A stretch of 64,000 bases of DNA from assembly GCA_963727755.1 (NCBI GenBank), contig CAVSHN010000015.1, positions 1 to 64,000 on the forward strand, written 5' to 3'. The notes beneath the pieces were generated by a model. That model made no database searches, was not told the origin of the DNA, and saw nothing but the letters and a program-made list of their open reading frames with translations. Both the position numbers and the translations under genes were made by a program. Source of the DNA: DASYAN01 sp963727755. Lineage in GTDB: Bacteria; Chloroflexota; Ktedonobacteria; Ktedonobacterales; Ktedonobacteraceae. Of this stretch, positions 54,788 through 63,033 are shown one piece after another (the stretch's first letter is position 1; each line of letters begins with the position of its first letter).

Positions 54788-55425
54788 TGTTACAAGATCG
54801 AGAAAGCCTGACAGGGCGATTAATTGATGTTATTCAAATGATTTAACTTAGCCGTGGGACTTGCCAATTAAAAGTCAAGCGAGGCAAAGGACCTACAGCA
54901 GAAGAGGCATATCTTGCATTTGCCAATGGGCAACTTGTTGAAGCTAAGAGTGGATACCAAACAGGCATGGAGGCATTCAACCGTATCAGCGTCTGGAAAG
55001 ACTGTCAGGTTCTGTTTCTGTCGTCCAATCAAACTAACGCTGCACCTCCTGTTATTTCAATACAGCATGAGGATCATAATGATCATGAGCAAACAATGAA
55101 ACCTCCCGCTCCTCCGTTTCAGGCAATTTCGCCTTTAAGAAAAAGGGCTGCTGGTTCATTGGAAGGAGGTGAGAGGAATACGCAGGAGAGAGAACCACCA
55201 ATGGCCTCACTCTCTCCTAGCACGGTGCCAGTTGCGATCAAACCACTCAACATATCTTTGCAGATGATTGAACAAAAGGAGCTTTCACGAGTCCATCGAC
55301 AGCTCTTCTTGCTTGTAGACGGACAAAGATCTTGCGCAGAATTGGTGCGCCTTACTAGGCGGAAAACAGAGGAGGTTGAAAAAAGGCTTCGTGACCTGCA
55401 ACGCATAGAGGTAATCGGATTATAA
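54788..55425 (+). pseudogene. DUF4388 domain protein, in-frame stop
   Basis: From GTG 54788, VLQDRESLTGRLIDVIQMI leads to a TAA at about 54845, after which the same frame continues LSRGTCQLKVKRGKGPTAEE, AYLAFANGQLVEAKSG and RISVWKDCQVLFL, the expected DUF4388 fold. A polar linker and a C-terminal helical domain follow (RVHRQLFLLVDGQRSCAELV, then RRKTEEVEKRLRDLQRIEV). The stop splits off the first 19 codons; translation could restart at ATG 54967. Architecture equals that of the 5587-6123 gene. Probably a signalling partner; a pentapeptide-repeat gene follows. Confidence 0.6.
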
Positions 55426-55513
55426 ACAATATATGCTCATTGCATATGTGCTGTAACAAAGTGATCATTCCAAGTTCGCAAGATTTAAATAGCATACCAA
55501 GAAAGGACAAAAT

Positions 55514-56566
55514 ATGATTGCACCTACATATGTGCTTAGTAGAAATCAGGCATTGATGGAAATCTCCCTTGCGCTGCGGGAAGAGCGTGTTCCTCTGTTA
55601 GATAATGCAGATTTGCGAAGAACTAATCTGTATGCTTTAGATCTAAGCGGAGGGGATTTCATCAAAGCTGATTTATCAGATGCCAATTTGCAGGACGCAT
55701 ACCTCTCTGGTACTTATATGGAGCAGGCAGTCCTCTGTGGGGCAAATCTGAGCAGAGCAAATCTGAGCAACGCATACATGGTTGGTGTCAACTTAGTCGG
55801 AGCCAGCTTGCATGGAGCCAACTTAAGTGGCGCAGATTTACGAGGGACAAATCTCTGTGGAGTTGATCTCAGTGGAGCTAACTTGAGTGGTGCTTATCTG
55901 ATTGAGGCAAACCTCATTGGCGTAAATCTCGATCGGGTCGATTTGAGTGGGGCCGATCTCAGTAAAGCCAATTTGCGCAAAGCAACTCTGAGAAGGGCTG
56001 ACCTGCATAATGCCAACCTGAAAGAGGCTATCTTGAGTGAGGCAGACGCGAGCGAGGCGAATCTCAAAGGGGCTCTTCTGAGTGGTGCCGATCTGAGTTC
56101 CTGCGATTTAACTCAGGCAAACCTCGCTCAGGCCAAGATAAATGCGGCGAGACTTAGTCAAGCAAAATTGTTTGGCGCTTATCTATGTGATGCAACTTTA
56201 CTGGGAACGAACTTGGTTGAGGCAGATCTGAGCATGGCTAATCTAAATGGAGCGATCTTGCAGCGAGCACATCTATTTCGGGCACAGTTGTATAAAACCA
56301 ATCTCGCCAATGCAGATCTACGCCATGCCAACCTGGCTAAGGCCAATCTTACTGATGCAGACTTGAGCAGGGCGGATCTGCGTTGGGCTAACCTCCACGC
56401 CGCTTGCTTGAATTTGGCATATCTACGTTCGACCAATTGCAGAGGAGCCATTTTGCGGGGTGTCACGCTGAAAGGGGCTCTTCTGACAGATGTTGCTCTT
56501 GAGGAGGCAGATCTGCGAGATATCCAGGTGACACCCGATGAACTTGCAGGGATGGCTCTCAGATAA
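55514..56566 (+). CDS. Pentapeptide-repeat protein
   Basis: A 350-residue protein with about 50 consecutive pentapeptides of the A(D/N)LSx type (for example ADLSDANLQDAYLSG, ANLSGADLRGTNLCG, ADLSKANLRKATLRR). It should fold as a right-handed quadrilateral beta-helix. Residues 1-30 and the last 25 (DIQVTPDELAGMAL) cap it. A weak AAAGGAC site precedes the ATG. Known relatives range from DNA-gyrase protectors to signalling scaffolds, so no function is assigned. Its 3' end overlaps the convergent mazF remnant by 8 bp. Confidence 0.9.
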   Translation: MIAPTYVLSRNQALMEISLALREERVPLLDNADLRRTNLYALDLSGGDFIKADLSDANLQDAYLSGTYMEQAVLCGANLSRANLSNAYMVGVNLVGASLHGANLSGADLRGTNLCGVDLSGANLSGAYLIEANLIGVNLDRVDLSGADLSKANLRKATLRRADLHNANLKEAILSEADASEANLKGALLSGADLSSCDLTQANLAQAKINAARLSQAKLFGAYLCDATLLGTNLVEADLSMANLNGAILQRAHLFRAQLYKTNLANADLRHANLAKANLTDADLSRADLRWANLHAACLNLAYLRSTNCRGAILRGVTLKGALLTDVALEEADLRDIQVTPDELAGMALR

Positions 56567-56795
56567 TCGCAAACGGGGTAGGGTTGGGCAATTGCGCCTT
56601 CACCCACCCACACCGCATCTTTGGATCTACAGAGACAACTGAAGTAATTGGCACGACAATAGTACGCCCCAATATTGAAAGTCCATCTTCTTGAACAACT
56701 ACTGCAGGACGAATTTTTTGAATTTCAGTTCCTACAGACGGCTCAAAGTTGACTAACCAAACTTCCCCTCTCCTAATAGTCTTCAATAATATCAT
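56559..56795 (-). pseudogene. MazF/PemK-like toxin, probably C-terminally truncated
   Basis: From ATG 56795: IRRGEVWLVNFEPSVGTEIQ, KIRPAVVVQ and GRTIVVPITSV are the conserved start of MazF-type mRNA interferases. The frame stops at residue 78, while members usually have 105-115 residues, so the last strand and helix are missing. Its end overlaps the pentapeptide-repeat gene. It overlaps the 3' end of the IrrE-like/antitoxin gene by 23 bp, as coupled toxin-antitoxin genes do. Confidence 0.7.
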
Positions 56796-57405
56796 CCTCT
56801 GCATTAAAGCTATTCAATTCTTCATTCTTTCTGTATTCCTCTGCTGCATTGCATGCCATTTCCGCAAGAATCACATTTCGTTCTTCATGCGAAAGTTTCA
56901 TGAGATCTCGTGCAGTATACCGGCCCCCTGGAGATTGCGTTATTTGCGCCTCACTCTCGCAGATGCGCCCAGGACAAAGCTTCAAAGCCTCCTCTCCAGA
57001 AATGACCCTTTCCGCAAGAGCGCGTAACGTCATTTGTTTCATTCTTCTTGGCTCTTCCTTCCCAATAGAGTCTACAGGCTCCTGCTTACTATCACCTCTC
57101 TCCTTAAGATGCTTGAGCAAATTATTGCATAGGGCGTCATCAATAATATTTAACTCGTAAGCACGTTTTATCCATGTTCGCATGTTTAACCCACATTTCT
57201 GCTTCAAAAGGGATATCTCTTCTAGTTCGATCCTTTTTCTCTTAGCTCCCAATTCATGGATGGCCACATTCGCTGGCACTAAGAAGGCTGCCGCAAAGCG
57301 TTGTGCCAGTTTTTCTTGTCCATCCTCAGCAAGGGTGTCACAGAGCATGATCATATGACCCAGCTCATGGGCTAGATTAAACGTGTTTACTCCTAGTTGA
57401 CACAT
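56773..57405 (-). CDS. ImmA/IrrE-type metallopeptidase fragment joined to antitoxin-like tail
   Basis: From 57405, FNLAHELGHMIML holds the HExxH zinc motif of ImmA/IrrE peptidases, followed by FAAAFLVPANVAIHELG and LLKQKCGLNMRTWIKRAYEL, as in that family. About 60 N-terminal residues that normally precede HELGH are missing. The last 90 residues (MKQMTLRALAERVISGEEAL, LMKLSHEERNVILAEMACNA, EDDIIEDY) look like an antitoxin of the kind paired with MazF. Either two genes fused or a chimera. It directly precedes the mazF remnant. Upstream lies a piece of an antirepressor gene. Confidence 0.6.
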   Translation of the reverse strand: MCQLGVNTFNLAHELGHMIMLCDTLAEDGQEKLAQRFAAAFLVPANVAIHELGAKRKRIELEEISLLKQKCGLNMRTWIKRAYELNIIDDALCNNLLKHLKERGDSKQEPVDSIGKEEPRRMKQMTLRALAERVISGEEALKLCPGRICESEAQITQSPGGRYTARDLMKLSHEERNVILAEMACNAAEEYRKNEELNSFNAEDDIIEDY

Positions 57406-57414
57406 ATGGAGACT

Positions 57415-57546
57415 TCACATATTTTTGTCAACCAAAGTATACCATAGAGGGACATAGGGCGTATCATTGACAGTAGCGACGGCGATCAGGTCTCCATAGA
57501 AGTCAACTTCCTGAGTACTCGTTGGGATTAATGCATTCTCTTCCAC
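57415..57546 (-). pseudogene. N-terminal remnant of a phage antirepressor gene
   Basis: From GTG 57546 (after GAAGGAAG), 43 codons read ALIPTSTQEVDFYGDLIAVA and DTPYVPL, closely matching ALIPIEEQKVDFYGDEITTA and YVPI of the antirepressor at 45755-46555. After YVPL the similarity ends and the frame stops at 57415. The junction lies just before the IrrE-like fragment, suggesting a deletion that fused the starts and ends of two genes. Confidence 0.65.
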
Positions 57547-57677
57547 CTTTTGCTTCCTTCAACTATGTTTATAACAAACATGGTTACCTTTGGGTGTGAT
57601 CAATAAGACGATTGTGGGATGAATTTACTTTTTAGTTCGATACATGTATACTAGTGAAGATTGCACGGAGGCTGGCA

Positions 57678-57900
57678 ATGAAAGTTCATGATGTTATCAA
57701 ACTTGTGGAAGCTGATGGATGGTACCATGTAGTAACACGGGGAGGACTACCAACAATATAAGCATCCGGTAAAGAAAGGGCGAGTTACTATTCCAGGCCA
57801 TCCTAGTGCAGAAGCAAGAGACCAATTCGGGAATGCGCTGACTTTTTGTATCTGTGATGATAGTGTGAAGCTGAGCATAGCGCATGTGATACCGTTGTGA
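57678..57900 (+). pseudogene. HicA-like toxin remnant, frameshifted
   Basis: ATG 57678 (after GGAGG) begins MKVHDVIKLVEADGWYHVVT, the HicA start with its double-stranded-RNA-binding-like fold. After a frame change near 57738, QQYKHPVKKGRVTIPGHPS follows, the typical second half. The conserved catalytic histidine region (TRGSHxQ) is damaged at the break. A further short tail (FGNALTFCICDDSVKLS) runs to the stop at 57900. No intact hicB follows. Confidence 0.65.
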
Positions 57901-57973
57901 GGCGCATGCCGTACACTTATGGTGGGAAGAGAATCTTCCTCATGTCCGTGCCTTATTTGAGGAAAGGAGCGTT

Positions 57974-58754
57974 ATGATGATACCTCAAATACCTAGTGAC
58001 AAGCTACAGAGTGAAGAACAGCTACCATCTCCTGTTGAGAAGAGGAAATCAAACAAAATGACCGCAAGAATCGCCGGAGGATTATTCTTCACTGCGACGG
58101 TGGCAAGCATCGTAAGTCTTGCTTTTTTGAATCCTCTGCTCACTACTCCAGAGAATCTTAGCAAGTTTTCTGCCAATGAAAACCAGGTCATCCTAGGAGC
58201 GCTTTTTCTGTTAATTGGGGCCTTTGCCTCTGCTGGGATTGCCATTGCGCTGTATCCAGTTTTACGAAAATATCATGAAGGTCTTGCTCTTGGCTTGGTC
58301 GGTTTCAGAATTATAGAGGGAGTGCTTTATAGTGTCGGTGTCATTTGCATACTATTACTCTTGACATTGAGCCAGGAATTCGTAAAAGCTGGCGCTCCGG
58401 ATTTATCGTCTTTTCAAACCTCTGGTGTCCTCTTACGAGCAGGATATGATGTGGCGAACCTTACAGGGATCCTGGCCTTCTACATAGGTGCTTCTGATGT
58501 ATTATATTGTCTTTTATCAATCAAGACTCATTCCCCGATGGTTATCAGGTTGGGGTATTGTGGGAGTCACCTTGGGCTTGGTTGCAGGCATGTTCGTTCT
58601 GTTCCATGTCACCGGTTCTATGTCGACGATCCAGGTCGTTTTAAATTTTCCCATAGCCGTGCAAGAGATGGTGCTAGCGGTATGGCTGATCGTGAGAGGA
58701 TTCAATATATCTGCAAGCGCTTCCGCGTCTGTCAAACAGCTAACGATGAGCTAA
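57974..58754 (+). pseudogene. DUF4386-like membrane protein, one frameshift
   Basis: About 260 residues with six or seven helices. The first frame has KMTARIAGGLFFTATVASIV, ALFLLIGAFASAGIAIALYP, YHEGLALGLVGFRIIEGVLY and LLRAGYDVANLTGILAFYIG. Near 58490-58540 the sense moves to the frame YQSRLIPRWLSGWGIVGVTL, LVAGMFVLFH and MVLAVWLIVRGF, typical of DUF4386. Such proteins have no established role. AAAGGAG precedes the start. Confidence 0.75.
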
Positions 58755-58892
58755 AAAGAGCATAGCTATTCTGGTTGCGTAGAGCAGTATAAAAATCAAG
58801 ATCGCTTGCATCAGGCTCTTGAGTCGCAAACACCCATACACGTGTATTGCCGATCATGATTCACCACGTTTTTTTGAATTGCTGAGTTACTC

Positions 58893-59129
58893 TTATTTGG
58901 TGTTCATTAACAGGTCCAGCGTCCACAACGAGGTCGGCTTGTCGAAGGTGCGCGGTTTGCGGGCAATCAACTCTTCGACTTGCTCAGCAGAAAAGGCATT
59001 CTGAGTATGGTGAGGGCGTGAGGGGCCTTCTTTCAAGGCCTCTAGCCCCTTGTTGTTGAAAGCATGAAACCCACCCTTTATAACAGCATATTGAAGCAAG
59101 CACAGATAAAGAACCAGAACCACATGCAT
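58893..59129 (-). pseudogene. IS630-family transposase N-terminal remnant
   Basis: FHAFNNKGLEALKEGPSRPH and QVEELIARKPRTFDKPTSLW with TLDLL match the helix-turn-helix region of IS630-type transposases, where an F.A...GLEAL and later R.FGKPTSLWTL pattern is usual. The catalytic DDE domain is absent on both sides. The flanking 58766-58892 and 59130-59234 hold no supported gene. Confidence 0.55.
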
Positions 59130-59234
59130 CTCCTTCCGATCCTGAGATTGCTGGAGACCCAGATTTGATCCCCATCTATATGGACATTCCCATTCCTCAT
59201 CGGGCGGCGTGATTTATTATGAGCATCGGCGCTG

Positions 59235-59534
59235 CTAATCATCTAATTGAACAAGTGCGTGTATATTGCGAGCACCGTGTACAACACGTATAATTTCAAT
59301 GCCATTGTTTATGTGTCGGTATAAGATGAGGTAATTCTTCACAGGAAAATAGCGTAAATCAGGCATAATATCTGGTCTCGCCATACCCAGATACTTATTC
59401 TCAGCAAGCAACACCAAGTTTTCGTTCAGGGTGTTAAGAAGCTTCGTTGCTGCTTGCTGGTTATCCTCAGCGATATATTGCCAGATGTTCAGCAGATCTT
59501 CTTCAGCTTTTGCAGTGAGTCTATAGTGTGCCAC
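59235..59534 (-). CDS. parE: ParE/RelE-type toxin
   Basis: A 99-residue toxin: YRLTAKAEEDLLNIWQYIAE, MARPDIMPDLRYFPVKNYLI and IIRVVHGARNIHAL are the standard ParE blocks. Members poison DNA gyrase or, in RelE relatives, cut mRNA. It starts 2 bp after the parD gene. Complete and unbroken, unlike most TA genes in this window. Confidence 0.92.
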   Translation of the reverse strand: MAHYRLTAKAEEDLLNIWQYIAEDNQQAATKLLNTLNENLVLLAENKYLGMARPDIMPDLRYFPVKNYLILYRHINNGIEIIRVVHGARNIHALVQLDD

Positions 59535-59536
59535 AG

Positions 59537-59821
59537 TTAAGCCTCACTTGCCTTATGCTCAGCAGCGAATCTCCGCTCGGCTTCTCGAATAATCTCGCTC
59601 ATATCACCGAAACGTCCTGCCCCACTTGTTATCCCTTCCCGCCAAAGGTTTCTTATTTCCTCGATCTGTTGCTCTCTAAGAGAGCGTTTTGCTCTCCAGT
59701 CTCGTAAAGCCTCACGGATAACCTCGCTGGCAGAAGCATATCCGTCATGCTCTACTGCTTGTTGGACAAGAAAAGCTAGATCGGGAGTGAGAGCAATGCT
59801 CATTTTTTCGACGTTAGGCAT
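59537..59821 (-). CDS. parD: ParD-type antitoxin
   Basis: A 94-residue antitoxin with an N-terminal ribbon-helix-helix (KMSIALTPDLAFLVQQAVEH, YASASEVIREALRDWRAKR) and an acidic C-terminal tail (EIIREAERRFAAEHKA) for toxin binding. It precedes parE and should repress the pair's promoter. Confidence 0.92.
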   Translation of the reverse strand: MPNVEKMSIALTPDLAFLVQQAVEHDGYASASEVIREALRDWRAKRSLREQQIEEIRNLWREGITSGAGRFGDMSEIIREAERRFAAEHKASEA

Positions 59822-59951
59822 CAGACACCTCGCAGTATAGTATGACTTTTTCTTACTTTATCCTACCACAGGCAGACCTTTCTTGCAATACCAAAGCAAG
59901 CATGCCATCATTTATCGCGTCCAAGGTGGTGAGATGTGACATCACCCACCC

Positions 59952-61842
59952 TCACGACGCCTCCCACACCTGCACCGTCTTATCAGAAGAACCCGAGGCG
60001 ATGCGCTTCCCATCCGGTGACCACGCTACTGCATTTATATAACTTGGATGCCCCTTATACGTGTAGACTTGGCCCCCGTCGGTTGCATCCCACACCTGCA
60101 CCGTATCGTCCCAAGAGCCCGAGGCGATGCGCTTCCCATCCGGTGACCACGCTACTGCTTTCACATGAGTTAAATGCCTGCGATAGGTGAAGACATGACC
60201 TCCATCGGTTACATTCCACACCTGCACCATACCATCATTGGAACCGGAGGCGATGTGCTTGCCGTCTGGTGACCATGCTACTGCATACACATAATCTGAA
60301 TGTCCATAATACGTGTAGACATGACCTCTGTCGGTAGCATCCCACACCTGCACCCTGTTATCACCACTTGAGGCGATGCGCTTCCCATCCGGTGACCACG
60401 CTACTGCACGTACTGGGCATGAATGCCCATGATACGTGTAGACTTGGCCCCCGTCGGTTGCATCCCACACCTGCACTGTACAGTAATCAGAGCCGGAGGC
60501 AACACGCTGGCCATTCGGTGACCACGCTACTGCTTTCGCCGTATTAGAACACCTCTGATAGGTGAAGACATGACCCCCATCAACAACATCCCACACCTGC
60601 ACTGTCCCATCAGAAGAGCCGGAGGCGATACGCTTGCCATCCGGCGACCATGCAACTGCATTCACTATAGACAATGCTCCTCCTCCTGCCCATACCCAGT
60701 CAGAATGCCCCTTATAGGTGAAGACATAGCCCCCGTCGGCAGCATCCCACACCTGCACTGTATTGTCACCGGAGCCGGAGGCGATGCGCTTGCCATCCAG
60801 TGACCACGCTACTGCATTCACCCCACATTTATGCCCGCGGTAGGTGTAGAGCAGGGTACCTATGGGAGGTGGAGTCGGAGGAAGAGGCTGAGCCGCTGGT
60901 GTGTCCATCTGGCTGGGTGTTCTGGACTGGTGTCACTGGCGATGCAAGAATTGTGGGAGCTGGAGGCGGTGTTGGTTCAGATGGCACAAGATTTGGTTGT
61001 GTCGACACAGGGATCGATGGCTTCGTCTGGCTGGCCTGCTCCAAAGCAGTGGCAAAGGCTTGGATAGTGGCGAAGCGCTGATGAGGATCTTTGGCCAGTG
61101 CTGTCAAGACGACTTGCTCGACTTCTGGTGGCAAGGTGGAGACTTTCTCGCGCAAGGGAGGAGGTGGCGTCATGAGGTGCTTGGCGAAGATTTCAGTGTA
61201 GGAGCCTTCGAAGGGGCGTGTACCGCAAAGCCATTCGTAGACCACGATGCCAAGGGCATATTGATCGCTGGCAGGACGAGCCTGGGCTTGGATCTGTTCG
61301 GGAGCCATGTAGGGGATTGTTCCAACGGGGATCTGGGTGCTCATGGATGAGGTGCTGTGAGCCGTCGCGGCTATGCCAAAGTCGCTGAGCAGCAGAGCAT
61401 TGCGGTGTCCGAGGAGCATGTTTTCCGGCTTGATATCCCGATGGATGATCCTTGTTTTCGTGAGCATACTGGAGAGCGTCGGCTATTTGCTGAACATAGG
61501 AGACGACGGTCGGCAGCGGGACATGGTCTCCTTTGGCATGGCGTTGGCGCAGGGTGCCATCGGGACAATAGTCCATTACGAGGAAGGGGAGACCATTGGT
61601 GACGTCAAAGTCGAGGATGCGCACGATGTGGGGATGAATGAGCGCCGCAATGGTCTGGGCCTCTTGCTCAAATCCCTTGATTCTGTTCCTCTGAGAGATG
61701 AGCATGCAGCACTTTGATCGCCGCTGTCTGTTTGGAGAGTCGCACATGTTGGCCGAGATAGACCTCAGCGAAGCTCTCCACGCCCTGACAATTTCACAAG
61801 CCGATAATTGCCTAACTGTTGCCCGATCAGATCCCTCATCAT
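59952..61842 (-). pseudogene. Serine/threonine kinase fused to seven WD40 repeats, several frameshifts
   Basis: Paralogue of the gene at 44125-45676. ATG 61842 begins MMRDLIGQQLGNYRLVKL. Frame breaks lie near 61790, 61680, 61470 and 60890. Put together, the kinase has FAEVYLGQHV, AAIKVL, IIHRDIKPENML, LSDFGIAA and PYMAPEQI, then a Pro/Thr-rich linker and seven WD40 repeats with GKRIASGS...VQVWD, enough to close a propeller. Four breaks make function unlikely unless they are sequencing errors. After its stop lies a half copy of the GTAGGGAC-type repeat. Confidence 0.85.
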
Positions 61843-62108
61843 AGCATCTGCTTTCCTCTCATGACTATCTGACAGACTCTTCATGCAGAAATAGAATAGC
61901 AAATTGAAGTTGATGAGTCAAGCAAATTTAGAAGATGTCGAGGCTCTGACGGCGGAGCTTTGCTTGGCAGCCTTGACCCTGCACAAACAAGCAGCTACTT
62001 GATGCATATGCCTCAAAAATGATATACTAGTGACACGAGAATTGTACCTGATCGAGAAGAACAAAGATGCCAATAAGTACGAGAAATCACCGAAGAACTG
62101 GTTAGCCT

Positions 62109-62497
62109 ATGCTACATTCCTCGAAGTTACGACCTCATCTGACTTCGCGTGAATCTTTATGGTTCGAACAAATCAATCAGTTGCAACGACCTGAAGGATA
62201 TCTGGGTTGCTGGGCTCGTTTGAAAGGGTGTGGAGAACCGGTAGCTGGCTGGTTTTCGCCTTTTGCATACCCTCGCCTGGGAAACGTTCTCTATGTGGAT
62301 GACCTAGTCACCCGCACCGATTTTCGTGCTAAGGGACACGCTCGTCTCTGATGGAGTGGTTATTCGCAGAAGCACATCGTTTGGGCTGCGATCAGTTGCA
62401 CCTCGATTTGGGGCCACAACGCATAGTTGCCCATCGCTTCTATTTCAATCAGGGATTGCATATCAACTCATACCATTTTGCACGTGATCTCAGGTAA
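62109..62497 (+). pseudogene. GNAT-family acetyltransferase, one frameshift
   Basis: The first frame (RPEGYLGCWARLKGCGEPVA, LYVDDLVTRTDFRAKGHARL) carries the acetyl-CoA-binding turn, RxKGHA for the usual R/QxxGxG/A. One base is missing after CTC near 62348; the other frame continues LMEWLFAEAHRLGCDQLHLD and HRFYFNQGLHINSYHFARDL, the normal end of a GNAT of about 130 residues. Substrate unknown. Confidence 0.75.
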
Positions 62498-62615
62498 TCT
62501 TTCCAAGCAGTAGTATCCATTACCAGCAACGCTTCCTTCCCAAGTCGTGCCTGATTTTCCTGTCAGCGTTGAGCAATTCTTTCTCTGACGAGCTCTTCTG
62601 TCCTATCCGCCGTAT

Positions 62616-62935
62616 TCATTGAGGACAAGCTTGAGGTTGTTGAACGGTTACACCGATACGTAAACCCATTGCACCTAAGATTTTGTGTAAAGTATCGCAA
62701 GACCTGCGGATTCCCATCGCGCGGAGAGTGTCCGATAGAGGGTTTCTCTACTCAGATGAGTCACTTGAGAAAGGTAGCTCATACCACCACGAGCATCAGC
62801 CACATCTCTCAGTGCCAGAGTAAACAACTGCATATCTCCATCCTCCAGACATTCTTCTAGATAGAGTGCTGCAAGTTCTGGATCTTTGAGCATCTTGTGG
62901 AGTGTCTCGCTAAATGGTTTGCTTGGCTTCATCAT
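62616..62935 (-). pseudogene. HigA-type addiction-module antidote, frameshifted
   Basis: From 62935, PFSETLHKMLKDPELAALYL, EECLEDGDMQLFTLALRDVA and GGMSYLSQVTHLSRETLYRT are the signature of addiction-module antidote proteins paired with HigB/RelE-like toxins. Past LSAR the frame is disturbed twice in about 40 bases; DTLHKILGAMGLRIGVTV, the usual end, is in another frame to 62616. No toxin gene is adjacent. Confidence 0.7.
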
Positions 62936-63033
62936 TTTTCTCTTCTCTGAAAATACCGCCTCACAGACCTGTGATTGGGGAAAAAAGGATGTACATACAG
63001 ATACTCTCCTACTAGGATCTTCAAATCAGAGAA

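Noticed and set aside
59952..60908. Long plus-strand frames and periodic repeats opposite the WD40 region
   Set aside because: Periodicity comes from WD40 codons on the minus strand; the plus-strand frames have no start signals or domains.
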